This document shows, in pieces, positions 41,179 through 52,551 of a stretch of DNA of 53,609 nt. The stretch is from Exiguobacterium chiriqhucha RW-2. GTDB taxonomy: Bacteria; Bacillota; Bacilli; Exiguobacteriales; Exiguobacteriaceae. Below the pieces are notes generated by a model. It was not told the DNA's origin. It did not search any database and was given only the letters and a program-made list of their open reading frames with translations. The stretch spans positions 1 through 53,609 of the forward strand of contig NZ_ATCL01000015.1 of the NCBI RefSeq assembly GCF_000416965.1, in the 5' to 3' direction. Position 1 is the stretch's first letter. Every line of letters begins with the position of its first letter. A program made the position numbers and the translations under genes.

Positions 41179-41619
41179 ATGAAACTCCATGAATTGAAGC
41201 CAACTCCAGGTTCGCGTCACGAACGCAACCGTGTCGGTCGCGGTATGGCGACTGGTAACGGTAAAACTTCTGGCCGTGGACATAAAGGTCAAAAAGCTCG
41301 TTCGGGCGGTGGCGTTCGTCCAGGATTTGAAGGTGGGCAAAACCCACTTTACCGTCGTCTTCCAAAACGCGGTTTCAACAACCCTACTCGTAAAGAGTAT
41401 GCAGTTGTTTCCCTAGACACGCTTAACCGTTTCGAAGCAGGTACTGAAGTTACTCCAGAACTCTTAATCGAGACTGGTGTTGTCAGCTCTGCTAAAGACG
41501 GAATCAAAGTACTTGCTAACGGCAAGCTTGAAACAAAATTGACTGTAAAAGCCAACAAATTCTCGGGTGCAGCGAAAGAAGCGATCGAAGCAGCTGGCGG
41601 TTCAGTTGAGGTGATCTGA
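41179..41619 (+). CDS. rplO: Ribosomal protein L15
   Basis: Late-assembling 50S protein. The 146 residues have the extended glycine/arginine-rich N-terminus ([40 protein letters not shown]) that threads through rRNA, then a globular C-terminus. AAGGAGGTG precedes the ATG. Its stop overlaps the secY start by one base (TGATG). Confidence 0.96.
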   Translation: MKLHELKPTPGSRHERNRVGRGMATGNGKTSGRGHKGQKARSGGGVRPGFEGGQNPLYRRLPKRGFNNPTRKEYAVVSLDTLNRFEAGTEVTPELLIETGVVSSAKDGIKVLANGKLETKLTVKANKFSGAAKEAIEAAGGSVEVI

Positions 41620-42908
41620 TGTTTCAGACGATCTCCAATATGTGGCGCGTGAAAGATATTCGACAGCGTATTCTCTTCACACTCGCAATCATCATCATTT
41701 TCCGCATCGGGGCCCATATCCCGGTGCCGATGGTGAATACGGATGTGTTGCGTTTTGACTCAGGAGGTCTACTCGACTTCTTGAACTTGTTTGGAGGAAA
41801 TGCTTTACAGAACTTCTCCCTGTTCGCAATGGGGATCATGCCGTATATTACGGCATCGATCGTTGTGCAGCTCTTACAAATGGACGTCGTTCCGAAGTTT
41901 GCCGAATGGGCAAAACAAGGCGAGTCTGGACGTAAAAAGCTAGCGACGGTCACGCGCTATGGGACGATCATCTTAGGGTTTATTCAAGCGACTTCATTGT
42001 CGTTTGGATTTAACCGCCTCTATCCAGGTCTCGTCAATGAGACGTGGGGCACGGCAACCTATTTCGTGATCGCGATCGTACTGACTGCCGGTACGGCGTT
42101 CTTGATGTTCCTTGGTGAGATGACGACGGAGAAAGGTGTTGGGAATGGTATTTCCATCATTATCTTCGCCGGTATCGTCGCTGGGTTCCCAAGAATCTTC
42201 ACGCAGATTTATGAGACGAAGCTCCAAAATGCTGGAGATGCGTTATTCATTAACATCGTTTACTTGGTTGTGCTATTGCTCGTTATCCTTGCGGTGACTA
42301 TGGGGATCATTTATGTTCAACAGGCCGCTCGCAAAATTCCGATTCAATACGCAAAACGCACGGCGAACCGTACCCCTGTGGGCGGACAGTCGACGCACTT
42401 GCCAATCAAACTAAACGCTGCCGGTGTTATCCCGGTTATCTTCGCGATTTCCTTCATGGTGACACCACCAACTGTTGCAAGCTTCATTGCTTCTCCGGAA
42501 ACGACGCAGAAGTTGCAGACCTACTTCGATACGACAGCTCCAATCGGAATGTCAATCTACGTAGCGCTCATCATCGCGTTCGCTTACTTCTATACATTCA
42601 TTCAGGTCAATCCTGAACAGATGGCAGAAAACCTGCAGAAGCAAGGTGGCTATATTCCTGGGATTCGTCCTGGGGCGCAAACAGAACAGTACATCACGAA
42701 GTTGCTCTATCGTTTGACATTCTTCGGAGCGATTTTCCTATCGCTCGTTGCGATCATGCCGACAATCTTCATTAAGCTTGCCGGTCTCCCAACTTCGGTG
42801 CAAATCGGAGGAACGAGCTTGTTGATCGTGATCGGGGTAGCCCTCGAAACGATGAAACAAATCGAAAGTCAACTCGTAAAACGACACTACAAAGGCTTTA
42901 TCCGTTAA
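41619..42908 (+). CDS. secY: SecY, preprotein translocase channel
   Basis: Main channel of the SecYEG translocon in the cytoplasmic membrane. The 429 residues contain about ten transmembrane helices; the plug region follows TM1 (SGGLLDFLNLFGGNALQNFS) and the cytosolic loops include AKRTANRTPVGGQSTHLPIK. Translation is coupled to rplO. An 11-bp hairpin separates it from adk. Confidence 0.96.
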   Translation: MFQTISNMWRVKDIRQRILFTLAIIIIFRIGAHIPVPMVNTDVLRFDSGGLLDFLNLFGGNALQNFSLFAMGIMPYITASIVVQLLQMDVVPKFAEWAKQGESGRKKLATVTRYGTIILGFIQATSLSFGFNRLYPGLVNETWGTATYFVIAIVLTAGTAFLMFLGEMTTEKGVGNGISIIIFAGIVAGFPRIFTQIYETKLQNAGDALFINIVYLVVLLLVILAVTMGIIYVQQAARKIPIQYAKRTANRTPVGGQSTHLPIKLNAAGVIPVIFAISFMVTPPTVASFIASPETTQKLQTYFDTTAPIGMSIYVALIIAFAYFYTFIQVNPEQMAENLQKQGGYIPGIRPGAQTEQYITKLLYRLTFFGAIFLSLVAIMPTIFIKLAGLPTSVQIGGTSLLIVIGVALETMKQIESQLVKRHYKGFIR

Positions 42909-44392
<1,484 letters not shown>

Positions 44393-44410
44393 GGCTCTAT
44401 TGCTTCGTGC

Positions 44411-44444
44411 TGATCCGTAACGGATCCTTCTCTCACAGTACAAT
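44411..44444 (+). other. Short palindrome and -10-like element before infA
   Basis: GATCCG and CGGATC form a small hairpin at 44412-44426, and TACAAT lies at 44439-44444 without a clear -35. The KOW gene ybzG, found between map and infA in B. subtilis, is absent from this about 100-base gap. Confidence 0.3.
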
Positions 44445-44497
44445 GCGATAGATCGTCTGTGCTCCTAAATATCTTCATATAGAAAGGGGAATAAATG

Positions 44498-44716
44498 ATG
44501 GCGAAACAAGATGTCATTGAAGTGGAAGGCACTGTTGTCGAACCACTTCCAAACGCAATGTTTAAAGTGGAGTTAGAAAACGGCCACACGGTGCTCGCGC
44601 ACGTCTCAGGGAAAATTCGGATGCACTATATTCGAATCCTTCCAGGTGACCGCGTAACTGTCGAGTTGTCTCCGTACGACTTGACTCGCGGGCGGATTAC
44701 GTACCGTTACAAGTAA
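44498..44716 (+). CDS. infA: Translation initiation factor IF-1
   Basis: OB-fold factor that occupies the A site during initiation. The 72 residues ([20 protein letters not shown] onward) are nearly identical to the Bacillus protein, including [15 protein letters not shown] and [15 protein letters not shown] at 44498 is 8 bases after GGGG; the adjacent ATG at 44495 is possible but adds a methionine absent from relatives. Confidence 0.97.
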   Translation: MAKQDVIEVEGTVVEPLPNAMFKVELENGHTVLAHVSGKIRMHYIRILPGDRVTVELSPYDLTRGRITYRYK

Positions 44717-44860
<144 letters not shown>

Positions 44861-44879
44861 TCTAAGAGGAGGTGCACAC

Positions 44880-45245
44880 ATGGCACGTATTGCTGGTGTA
44901 GATATTCCACGCGAAAAACGTATCGTTATTTCGCTCACATACATCTTTGGTATTGGTAAAACAAGAGCACAAGAAATTTTGAAGACTGCAAACGTATCTG
45001 AAGATTCACGCACACGTGATTTGACAGAAGACGAAATCAACCGTATCCGTGAAGCAATTGACGGAATCAAAGTTGAAGGTGACCTTCGTCGTGAAGTTTC
45101 ACTCAACATTAAACGTTTGATCGAGATCGGCGCTTATCGCGGTGTTCGTCACCGTCGTAGTCTCCCTGTTCGCGGACAAAACACGAAGAACAACTCGCGT
45201 ACTCGTAAAGGCCCACGCCGTACAGTAGCGAACAAGAAGAAGTAA
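44880..45245 (+). CDS. rpsM: Ribosomal protein S13
   Basis: 30S head protein contacting P-site tRNA and L5. The 121 residues start [20 protein letters not shown] and end with a basic tail containing [28 protein letters not shown] precedes the ATG. It starts the gene set that forms the alpha operon in E. coli. Confidence 0.97.
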   Translation: MARIAGVDIPREKRIVISLTYIFGIGKTRAQEILKTANVSEDSRTRDLTEDEINRIREAIDGIKVEGDLRREVSLNIKRLIEIGAYRGVRHRRSLPVRGQNTKNNSRTRKGPRRTVANKKK

Positions 45246-45261
45246 AGGAGGGAATTGAACA

Positions 45262-45657
45262 ATGGCGAAACGTAAGCAAAATGTACGTTCAAAACGTAAA
45301 GTCAAAAAACATGTTGAAGTCGGTGTGGTACACATCCGTTCTACTTTCAACAACACAATCATTACAATCACTGACACGCAAGGTAACGCGATCTCATGGG
45401 CTACTTCTGGTAACCTTGGATTTAAAGGATCACGTAAATCGACTCCGTTCGCAGCACAATTGGCTGCTGAAACTGCAGCGAAAGTTGCAATGGACAACGG
45501 TATGCGTACAGTAGAAGTTAACGTTAAAGGTCCTGGTGCTGGACGTGAAGCGGCTATCCGTGCCCTCCAAGCTACTGGTCTTGAAGTAACTGCAATCCGT
45601 GACGTAACACCAGTTCCGCACAACGGTTGCCGCCCTCCAAAACGTCGCCGCGTATAA
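45262..45657 (+). CDS. rpsK: Ribosomal protein S11
   Basis: 30S platform protein. The 131 residues include [37 protein letters not shown] and the C-terminal [25 protein letters not shown] precedes the ATG. The gap to rpoA holds a short palindrome ATGCAGC/GCTGCAT (45704-45722). The gene rpsD, which sits here in E. coli, is absent as in Bacillus. Confidence 0.97.
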   Translation: MAKRKQNVRSKRKVKKHVEVGVVHIRSTFNNTIITITDTQGNAISWATSGNLGFKGSRKSTPFAAQLAAETAAKVAMDNGMRTVEVNVKGPGAGREAAIRALQATGLEVTAIRDVTPVPHNGCRPPKRRRV

Positions 45658-45749
45658 TCGCTTGTGCGTGTGAAGGGCTTACCTAGCACAAACAGCATAT
45701 ACAATGCAGCTCGCGCTGCATGGCAGGATACACTCAAGGAGGGGTTCAG

Positions 45750-46694
45750 ATGATCGAGATTGAAAAACCAAAGATCGAAACGGTCGAAATCAGCGAGGAT
45801 GCTACGTTTGGTAAATTCGTGGTGGAACCGCTTGAACGTGGATATGGCACTACTCTCGGCAACTCACTACGTCGAATTCTTTTGTCATCGCTCCCTGGTG
45901 CAGCGGTAACGGCGGTTCAAATCGATGGCGTACTTCATGAGTTCTCTACGATTGACGGAGTCGTCGAAGACGTCACGCAAATCGTACTTAACCTCAAGAA
46001 GTTAGCACTCAAAGTGTACTCGGACGAAGAGAAAACGCTTGAGATTAACGTTTCAAGTGCCGGTGCTGTCACTGCGGCAGACATTACCCATGATAGCGAC
46101 GTTGAAATCTTGAATCCTGAGCTCCACATCGCGACTCTCGCTGACAACGCGACGCTTCGCATGCGTTTGACTGCTCGCCGTGGTCGTGGTTACGTCCAGG
46201 CAGAAGATAACAAACGTGATGATATGCCGATTGGCGTAATTCCAATCGATTCGATCTACACACCGATTCAACGCGTGAACTACGAAGTAGATAAAACACG
46301 TGTCGGTCAAGATGCTAGCTTCGATAAGCTTCTATTAGACGTGTGGACAGATGGTTCAATCCGTCCGGAAGAAGCGGTATCGCTCGGGGCGAAAATTTTG
46401 ACAGAACACTTGAACATCTTTGTTGGCTTGACTGACGAAGCTCTCAATGCAGAAATTATGGTCGAGAAAGAAGAAGACCAAAAAGAAAAAGTACTCGAAA
46501 TGACGATTGAAGAACTCGATCTCTCAGTTCGTTCGTACAACTGCTTGAAGCGCGCTGGCATCAACACGGTTCAAGAACTCGCAAACAAATCAGAGGAAGA
46601 GATGATGAAAGTTCGTAACCTCGGACGTAAATCACTCGAAGAAGTTCAACTCAAGTTGGACGAACTCGGTTTGGGCTTGCGTAAAGAAGACTAA
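45750..46694 (+). CDS. rpoA: RNA polymerase alpha subunit
   Basis: Dimeric scaffold for RNA polymerase assembly and activator contact. The 314 residues comprise the N-terminal domain ([20 protein letters not shown]) and the C-terminal DNA-binding domain ([27 protein letters not shown]). ATG at 45750 follows AAGGAGGGG; an in-frame ATG at 45720 precedes that site. Length equals B. subtilis RpoA. Confidence 0.97.
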   Translation: MIEIEKPKIETVEISEDATFGKFVVEPLERGYGTTLGNSLRRILLSSLPGAAVTAVQIDGVLHEFSTIDGVVEDVTQIVLNLKKLALKVYSDEEKTLEINVSSAGAVTAADITHDSDVEILNPELHIATLADNATLRMRLTARRGRGYVQAEDNKRDDMPIGVIPIDSIYTPIQRVNYEVDKTRVGQDASFDKLLLDVWTDGSIRPEEAVSLGAKILTEHLNIFVGLTDEALNAEIMVEKEEDQKEKVLEMTIEELDLSVRSYNCLKRAGINTVQELANKSEEEMMKVRNLGRKSLEEVQLKLDELGLGLRKED

Positions 46695-46718
46695 GTTCAA
46701 ACGAAGGAGGGAAATGTA

Positions 46719-47072
46719 ATGGCTTATTCGAAACTCGGCCGTACAAGCTCGCAACGTAAGGCACTTTTACGTGATCTTGCAACTGACCTTATTATCAACG
46801 AGCGCATTCAAACAACTGAACAAAAAGCGAAAGAACTTCGCCCAGTCGTTGAAAAATTGATCACTCTTGGGAAACGTGGCGATCTTCATGCCCGTCGTCA
46901 AGTAGCTTCATTCGTTCGTAAAGAGAACGCTGGAGAAAAAGACGCAATCCAAAAATTGTTCGAAGACGTGGCACCACGCTACGCTGAACGTCAAGGTGGA
47001 TACACACGCATCATGAAAGTCGGCCCACGCCGCGGTGACGGTGCGGAAGTCGTAATCATCGAACTCGTCTAA
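46719..47072 (+). CDS. rplQ: Ribosomal protein L17
   Basis: 50S protein near the tunnel exit. The 117 residues start [20 protein letters not shown] and end [17 protein letters not shown] with VIIELV, matching the short Gram-positive form. AAGGAGGG precedes the ATG. It ends the long ribosomal gene run. Confidence 0.97.
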   Translation: MAYSKLGRTSSQRKALLRDLATDLIINERIQTTEQKAKELRPVVEKLITLGKRGDLHARRQVASFVRKENAGEKDAIQKLFEDVAPRYAERQGGYTRIMKVGPRRGDGAEVVIIELV

Positions 47073-47086
47073 TTCATTAGGCAGTC

Positions 47087-47117
47087 AACAGGGCATGCGG
47101 TGACGTATTGCCCTGTT
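47087..47117 (+). terminator. Hairpin after rplQ
   Basis: AACAGGGCA (47087-47095) pairs perfectly with TGCCCTGTT (47109-47117). Only three T follow, so termination may be partial and allow read-through into ecfA1. Confidence 0.6.
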
Positions 47118-47141
47118 TCCACATCGGAAAGGAGTCGGCAG

Positions 47142-47978
47142 ATGGAATCTCAAATTATGGTACGCGATATCGTGTTTCGTTACCCGGGACAGACCGAGCC
47201 AGCCCTCAATGGGTTGTCACTCGACGTATACAAAGGGGAATGGCTCGCAATCGTTGGCCATAACGGTTCTGGCAAGTCGACTTTGACGAAGTTGTGGAAT
47301 GGGCTTTTGCTTCCTCAAGAAGGAGAAGTCCGGGTTGAGACACTCGATCCAACGGACGCCACAGACGTGTGGGACGTTCGGAAACGGATCGGTGTCGTCT
47401 TCCAAAATCCTGACAACCAGTTTGTCGGGGCGACCGTGCGCGATGATGTGGCATTCTCTCTCGAAAACATGGGACTTCCACGTCAAGAAATGGTTCGTCG
47501 AATTGATGACAGTCTAGCGCGCGTTGGATTATCGGAACTAGCGGACCGTGAACCGCATCAGTTATCCGGTGGACAAAAGCAGCGTGTTGCGATTGCTTCG
47601 GCTCTCGCAATGCGCCCGCATGTCCTCGTGCTCGATGAAGCTACCTCGATGCTCGACCCGATTGGGCGCAAAGAGGTGATTGAAACGGTGCAACAGCTCG
47701 TCTCAGAAGGGATGACCGTTGTCGCCATTACCCACGAGCTCGACGAAGTGTTGTTTGCCGACCGTATCATTGCGTTGTCGAAAGGCAAGATCGCGATGAC
47801 CGGCACACCCGAAGACGTGTTTCAAAATCCGGAGGCGTTACGAGCCATTCAGCTCGACGTACCGTTTATTGTCCGGATGCAACTCGAACTGAAGGAACGG
47901 GGCATACCACTCGATCGTCTGATGCTACAACATTCGGAGTTGGTGAACCATCTATGCCGATTAGCATTGAAGAAGTGA
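47142..47978 (+). CDS. ecfA1: ECF transporter ATP-binding subunit A1
   Basis: One of two ATPases of the group II energy-coupling-factor transporter, which takes up vitamins through interchangeable S components. The 278 residues have Walker A GHNGSGKST, the signature LSGGQKQRVA, Walker B VLVLDEATSMLDP and a family C-terminal helix. ATG at 47142 has AAAGGAG 7 bases upstream. It overlaps ecfA2 by 25 bases. No S component is in the window. Confidence 0.94.
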   Translation: MESQIMVRDIVFRYPGQTEPALNGLSLDVYKGEWLAIVGHNGSGKSTLTKLWNGLLLPQEGEVRVETLDPTDATDVWDVRKRIGVVFQNPDNQFVGATVRDDVAFSLENMGLPRQEMVRRIDDSLARVGLSELADREPHQLSGGQKQRVAIASALAMRPHVLVLDEATSMLDPIGRKEVIETVQQLVSEGMTVVAITHELDEVLFADRIIALSKGKIAMTGTPEDVFQNPEALRAIQLDVPFIVRMQLELKERGIPLDRLMLQHSELVNHLCRLALKK

Positions 47979-48832
47979 CTTACCAATATCAATTGAATAC
48001 TCCGTTTGAACGAACCGCGCTGCGCGATGTGAATGTGATGATTCCGTCGGGGGCGCTTGTTGCGTTTCTTGGCCACACCGGCTCTGGAAAATCAACGCTC
48101 GTTCAACATATGAACGGCCTGTTACGGCCGACAAAAGGTCGTGTCGTCGTCGATGATATCGAAGTCCGTGCGATCACGAAGCGTCGCGATAAAAAGCAAA
48201 GCTTACTCCCGCTTCGGCGCCGCGTTGGGCTCGTCTTTCAATATCCGGAACATCAATTATTTGAAGAGACGGTCGAACGCGACGTCATGTTCGGTCCACG
48301 TAACTTCGGGGCGTCTGAAGACGAAGCGAAAGAACGGGCTCATGTCGCCTTACGCCTTGTCGGGCTCGATGAAGCGCTTTGGAGCCGTTCGCCGTTCGAT
48401 CTCTCCGGCGGACAGATGCGCCGTGTCGCCATCGCCGGAGTACTCGCGAGCCGTCCGGACGTTCTCGTCGTGGATGAACCGACGGCAGGGCTCGACCCGC
48501 TCGGCCGTCGCGAGATGCTGGCGTTATTCAAACGATTAAAACAAGAACTCGATTTGACACTCATCCTCGTCTCGCACGATATGGATGACGTGTTGGCTTA
48601 TGCGGAACGTGTCGTCGTCATGGAACGCGGACAGGTCGCCTTTGACGGAGATCCATTCAATTTATTCAAAGACGAGGCGCTCGTCGAGGCGCTCCAGCTC
48701 GAGATTCCACACGTGCTCCGTTTCGCTAATGAACTCGCCCCTGTGTTTGGGGTCGCCACACCGTCTCTCCGAACAGAGACTGAATTGGCGGACTGGATTG
48801 CGCTCGAGCTAGGAAGGGGGGGAGCGACTTGA
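47954..48832 (+). CDS. ecfA2: ECF transporter ATP-binding subunit A2
   Basis: Second ATPase of the ECF module, forming a heterodimer with EcfA1. The 292 residues have Walker A GHTGSGKST, Q-loop FQYPEHQLFEETV, signature LSGGQMRRVA, and VLVVDEPTAGLDP. It starts inside ecfA1 and its stop overlaps the ecfT start (TTGA), so the three genes are coupled. Confidence 0.94.
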   Translation: MPISIEEVTYQYQLNTPFERTALRDVNVMIPSGALVAFLGHTGSGKSTLVQHMNGLLRPTKGRVVVDDIEVRAITKRRDKKQSLLPLRRRVGLVFQYPEHQLFEETVERDVMFGPRNFGASEDEAKERAHVALRLVGLDEALWSRSPFDLSGGQMRRVAIAGVLASRPDVLVVDEPTAGLDPLGRREMLALFKRLKQELDLTLILVSHDMDDVLAYAERVVVMERGQVAFDGDPFNLFKDEALVEALQLEIPHVLRFANELAPVFGVATPSLRTETELADWIALELGRGGAT

Positions 48833-49620
48833 TTATCGGACAGTACATTCCCGGACACTCGTGGCTCCACACACTCGACGCGCGAGCCAAGACGTTGTTT
48901 ATCCTCGCCTTCATTCCCATCGTCTTTTTGGCGGATAACTTGTGGACGAACGTATTCTTGCTGGCCTTCACGTTGTTCGCCGTGCGATTGTCTCAACTGT
49001 CGTGGCGGTATTTATGGAACGGACTGAAGATGATTCTATTCCTGATCCTATTTACGCTGTTGTTGCAGTTGTTCTTTAATCGCGAGGGAACCGAGTTGAT
49101 TTCATTCGGACCGTTCGCAATTTATTCGGAAGGTGTCCGCATGGGCTTAATCGTCTCGCTCCGTTTCTTCTATCTCGTCATGTTGACGACGCTCGTGACG
49201 CTGACGACGACGCCGATGGAACTGACCGACTCGATTGAGGCCGGGCTCCGTCCGTTAGAGCGGTTCCGGGTACCAGCCCATGAAATCGCCCTCATGTTGT
49301 CCATCTCGCTCCGGTTCTTGCCGACGTTGGCCGACGAGACGGATCGGATCATGAAGGCCCAACAGGCAAGAGGGGTCGATTTGAAGAGCGGTCCAATCAT
49401 GGATCGCCTCAAGGCGGTCGTCCCGCTCATGATCCCTTTATTCGTATCTGCGTTTAAACGTGCTGAGGACCTCGCTACGGCGATGGAAGCTCGAGGGTAC
49501 CGTGGGGGTGAAGGGCGGACGCGGTTGCGTGAGATGACGTGGCATCGTCGTGATACGGCGTTACTCCTCATCTTTGTCATCGTGACACTCATTCTAATCG
49601 GATTGCGAGGGATTGGATGA
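48829..49620 (+). CDS. ecfT: ECF transporter transmembrane subunit T
   Basis: Membrane scaffold that links the two ATPases to vitamin-specific S proteins. The 263 residues have about five or six transmembrane helices and the two Ala-Arg-Gly coupling motifs, in QQARGVDLKSGP and AMEARGYRGG, on the cytosolic coupling helices. The TTG start has GGGGGGAG upstream. Its stop overlaps truA (ATGA). Confidence 0.94.
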   Translation: MIIGQYIPGHSWLHTLDARAKTLFILAFIPIVFLADNLWTNVFLLAFTLFAVRLSQLSWRYLWNGLKMILFLILFTLLLQLFFNREGTELISFGPFAIYSEGVRMGLIVSLRFFYLVMLTTLVTLTTTPMELTDSIEAGLRPLERFRVPAHEIALMLSISLRFLPTLADETDRIMKAQQARGVDLKSGPIMDRLKAVVPLMIPLFVSAFKRAEDLATAMEARGYRGGEGRTRLREMTWHRRDTALLLIFVIVTLILIGLRGIG

Positions 49621-50357
49621 AACGAATCAAACTGACGGTAGCGTATGACGGGACGCACTATGCAGGCTATCAGGTACAACCGAACGGAAACACGATTCAA
49701 GCTGAAGTAGAAGCCGTCTTGGCGCGGATGCATAGCCGAGCCGTGAAAGTCGTGGCCTCGGGCCGTACGGATGCTCGGGTCCACGCGAGAGGGCAAATCT
49801 TGCACTTTGATACGCACCTCTCGATGCCGGTCGACCGGTTCGTCAAAGCGTTGAATGCGATGTTACCGGATGATATCCTCGTCCAAGCGGCTGAAGAAGT
49901 CGATGCTTCGTTTCACGCACGCTACGGGGCGAAACGGAAAGAGTATCGCTATTTCTTCCGAGGCGACGCCGATCCGTTCCGACGCCACCATGCCGTGACG
50001 GTCACGTATACGCTCGATCATGAGCGGATGCGCCAGGCGCTTCGTCTATTAGTCGGGACCCACGACTTCACGTCCTTCTCGGTGACGAAGGCGGAAGTGG
50101 AGGACCGCGTCAGAACAATTTATGAAGCGGAGCTCGTTGAAGCAGGCGATGAGATGTACTTCCGATTCGTCGGCTCGGGCTTTCTCTATAACCAAGTTCG
50201 GATTATGGTTGGTACGTTGCTTGAGGTCGGGCGAGGGAAATATGAACCGGCAGATGTGAGTCGAATGCTCGCTTCTAAAGACCGGCGTAGCGCTGGGATT
50301 ACAGCCCCACCGCACGGTCTATATTTGTGGAATGTGAATTATGAAAAAGTAGATTGA
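49617..50357 (+). CDS. truA: tRNA pseudouridine(38-40) synthase TruA
   Basis: Makes pseudouridine at positions 38-40 of tRNA anticodon arms. The 246 residues include the catalytic motif ASGRTDARVHARGQ with D52, KRKEYRYFF, and FLYNQVRIMVGTLLEVG. It is coupled to ecfT by a four-base overlap. Position before rplM is conserved in Bacillales. Confidence 0.95.
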   Translation: MKRIKLTVAYDGTHYAGYQVQPNGNTIQAEVEAVLARMHSRAVKVVASGRTDARVHARGQILHFDTHLSMPVDRFVKALNAMLPDDILVQAAEEVDASFHARYGAKRKEYRYFFRGDADPFRRHHAVTVTYTLDHERMRQALRLLVGTHDFTSFSVTKAEVEDRVRTIYEAELVEAGDEMYFRFVGSGFLYNQVRIMVGTLLEVGRGKYEPADVSRMLASKDRRSAGITAPPHGLYLWNVNYEKVD

Positions 50358-50382
50358 CATTCCCCCTATAAAATCGTATTAT
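50354..50382 (+). promoter_or_regulatory. SigA promoter of rplM-rpsI
   Basis: TTGACA (50354-50359, overlapping the truA stop), 17-bp spacer, TATTAT (50377-50382). Confidence 0.88.
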
Positions 50383-50403
50383 ATTCATTGGCATTTCATT
50401 TTC

Positions 50404-50462
50404 ACATTGAGAGATGAACCACAATCTTAGCCCCGTAAACTAGGATTATGATAAAGCATCAA
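50404..50462 (+). ncRNA. L13 leader (ribosomal protein L13 autoregulatory RNA)
   Basis: A conserved-looking hairpin AATCTTAG (50423-50430) with CTAGGATT (50440-50447) surrounds CCCCGTAAA, preceded by GAGAGATGAACCAC. This matches the short L13 leader known upstream of rplM in Bacillales, which is thought to bind L13. The match was made from memory of the motif. Confidence 0.7.
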
Positions 50463-50511
50463 ACAAGCACTAAAAAAATTAAGTAAACAGACATTTTAGG
50501 AGGTATTCCAC

Positions 50512-50949
50512 ATGCGCACGACATTCATGGCAAAAGCATCTGAAGTAGAACGCAAATGGCTCCTTATCGACGCAGAAGGCAAAACACTTGGTCGTTTGAC
50601 TAGTGAAGTAGCATCACTTCTTCGCGGTAAGCACAAGCCGACTTTCACACCACACGTTGATTGCGGAGACCACGTCATCATCATCAACGCTGAGAAAATC
50701 CACTTGACTGGTAACAAATTGAACGACAAGATTTACTACCGTCATTCAGGTCATCCAGGCGGTTTGAAATCACAAACTGCAAAAGAGCTTCTCGCAAAAC
50801 GTCCAGAGCGTATGCTTGAACTCGCAATCAAAGGGATGCTTCCAAAAGGATCACTTGGACGTCAATCATTCAACAAACTCCACGTTTACGCTGGAGCTGA
50901 GCACAACCACGCAGCACAAAAACCAGAAGTTTACGAACTTCGCGGTTAA
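50512..50949 (+). CDS. rplM: Ribosomal protein L13
   Basis: Early 50S assembly protein. The 145 residues start [20 protein letters not shown] and include [15 protein letters not shown] and [26 protein letters not shown] precedes the ATG. Cotranscribed with rpsI; expression is probably controlled by the leader at 50404. Confidence 0.97.
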   Translation: MRTTFMAKASEVERKWLLIDAEGKTLGRLTSEVASLLRGKHKPTFTPHVDCGDHVIIINAEKIHLTGNKLNDKIYYRHSGHPGGLKSQTAKELLAKRPERMLELAIKGMLPKGSLGRQSFNKLHVYAGAEHNHAAQKPEVYELRG

Positions 50950-50974
50950 TCGGGACACAGGGAGGAACTAAACG

Positions 50975-51367
50975 ATGGCAGATGTACGTTACTACGGAAC
51001 AGGCCGCCGCAAACACTCGGTGGCTCGCGTTCACCTCGTTGCAGGTGACGGCAAAGTTGTTGTAAATGGCCGTGATATTTCAGAATACTTCGGTCATGAG
51101 ACTTTGATCATGATGGCAAAATCACCACTCGTATTGACTGAAACAGAAGGTAAATACGATGTAATCGTTAACGTTAACGGTGGTGGATTCACAGGACAAG
51201 CTGGAGCGATTCGCCACGGCGTATCACGTGCGCTTCTTCAAGCGGACCCAGAATTCCGTCCAAGCCTCAAAGAAAAAGGCTTCTTGACTCGTGACGCTCG
51301 CATGAAAGAACGTAAAAAATACGGTCTTAAAGCTGCACGTCGCGCACCACAATTCTCGAAGCGTTAA
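50975..51367 (+). CDS. rpsI: Ribosomal protein S9
   Basis: 30S head protein whose C-terminal tail touches P-site tRNA. The 130 residues include [15 protein letters not shown] and [20 protein letters not shown], and end with the typical [23 protein letters not shown] precedes the ATG. A terminator follows. Confidence 0.97.
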   Translation: MADVRYYGTGRRKHSVARVHLVAGDGKVVVNGRDISEYFGHETLIMMAKSPLVLTETEGKYDVIVNVNGGGFTGQAGAIRHGVSRALLQADPEFRPSLKEKGFLTRDARMKERKKYGLKAARRAPQFSKR

Positions 51368-51386
51368 TCTTCGAACAATTTGGTTC

Positions 51387-51421
51387 AAACTCTCTGTCCA
51401 TTGGGGCGGAGAGTTTTTTTG
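51387..51421 (+). terminator. Terminator of rplM-rpsI
   Basis: AAACTCTC pairs with GAGAGTTT, with partial TGTCC/GGCG pairing inside, followed by a seven-base T-run. Confidence 0.9.
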
Positions 51422-51469
51422 TTGCTCATGAAATTGTTGCATTCCGTTCCCTCAAGAAAACGCTTTTTT

Positions 51470-51478
51470 TGATATACT
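51470..51478 (+). promoter_or_regulatory. Extended -10 of salA
   Basis: TGATATACT provides an extended -10 32 bases before the ATG. No good -35 is found at usual spacing. Confidence 0.5.
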
Positions 51479-51509
51479 GTTAGCGAGACAGAAATTAGGG
51501 GGAAACCAC

Positions 51510-52541
51510 ATGCTTACAGTAGAACAAGTTCGTGAAGAATTGGCGGGGTTGATCGATCCAACAATCAACCGTACGCTTGGAGATACAGCTGGCGTGAAGG
51601 ATATTCGCATTAAAGAAGATTATGTCAGTGTTAAAGTCGCGCTCGGTCAAACCGGGAGCGGGGAACAGCTCCAACTTCAACAAGAGATTGTCACGTTGCT
51701 CAAAGGAAAAGGTTTCAAGACGGTCGGCCTCCGCTTCGAGGCGCTCAATGACGAGAGCTTGAAAGAAGCGACAAAGCCGGCGATTCTTCGTGAGAACGCC
51801 GGCACGACGTTCATCGCAATCGCATCAGGGAAAGGCGGCGTCGGGAAATCGACGGTCTCCGTCAACTTAGCCGTCGCGCTCGCGCGGGCCGGGAAAAAAG
51901 TCGGATTGATTGATGCGGACATTTATGGCTTTAGTGTGCCGGATATGCTCGGAATCGAAGAACGACCAGTCGTACGTGGAGAAAAAATCATCCCGGTCGA
52001 GCGGTTCGGTGTGAAAGTCATTTCAATGGGCTTCTTTGTCGAAGATAACGCGCCGGTCATCTGGCGTGGACCGATGCTCGGAAAGATGCTCAATAATTTC
52101 TTTAACGACGTCGAATGGGGCGACCTAGATTACTTGCTCCTCGATTTACCGCCAGGGACAGGTGATGTCGCGCTCGATATTCATTCGATGCTCCCGGCAT
52201 GCCAAGAGTTGATTGTCACGACACCGCATGCGACGGCTGCGTTCGTCGCTGCACGGGCTGGGGCGATGGCGATTAAGACGAACCACAAAGTGCTTGGCAT
52301 CATCGAGAACATGGCGTACTTCGAAAGCAAAGTGACTGGAGAGAAAGAGTATGTCTTCGGTTACGGCGGAGGCGAAAAGTTGTCCGAGGCATTGAAGAGC
52401 AAGTTGCTCGCTCAAATTCCGCTCGGTCAGCCGTACGAAAACGAAGAAGACTTTGCCCCATCGGTTTATCGGGACGGGCATCCGTTTGAGAAAACATACG
52501 ATGGATTGGCACAAGCGGTCATTCAACAGATAGAAGGGTAA
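51510..52541 (+). CDS. salA: Mrp/NBP35-family ATPase (SalA-like)
   Basis: P-loop ATPase of the Mrp family; relatives carry Fe-S clusters, and B. subtilis SalA acts as a regulator of scoC. The 343 residues have an N-terminal MIP18-type domain (about 1-85), Walker A GKGGVGKST (107-115), and DADIYGFSVPDMLG. The CPxC cluster-binding pair found after IENM in many Mrp proteins is absent; that region reads IENMAYFESKVTGEKEYVFG. AGGGGG precedes the ATG. Position after rpsI matches ybaL of B. subtilis, but cwlD and ybaJ are missing between. Confidence 0.9.
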   Translation: MLTVEQVREELAGLIDPTINRTLGDTAGVKDIRIKEDYVSVKVALGQTGSGEQLQLQQEIVTLLKGKGFKTVGLRFEALNDESLKEATKPAILRENAGTTFIAIASGKGGVGKSTVSVNLAVALARAGKKVGLIDADIYGFSVPDMLGIEERPVVRGEKIIPVERFGVKVISMGFFVEDNAPVIWRGPMLGKMLNNFFNDVEWGDLDYLLLDLPPGTGDVALDIHSMLPACQELIVTTPHATAAFVAARAGAMAIKTNHKVLGIIENMAYFESKVTGEKEYVFGYGGGEKLSEALKSKLLAQIPLGQPYENEEDFAPSVYRDGHPFEKTYDGLAQAVIQQIEG

Positions 52542-52551
52542 TGGTTCACAA

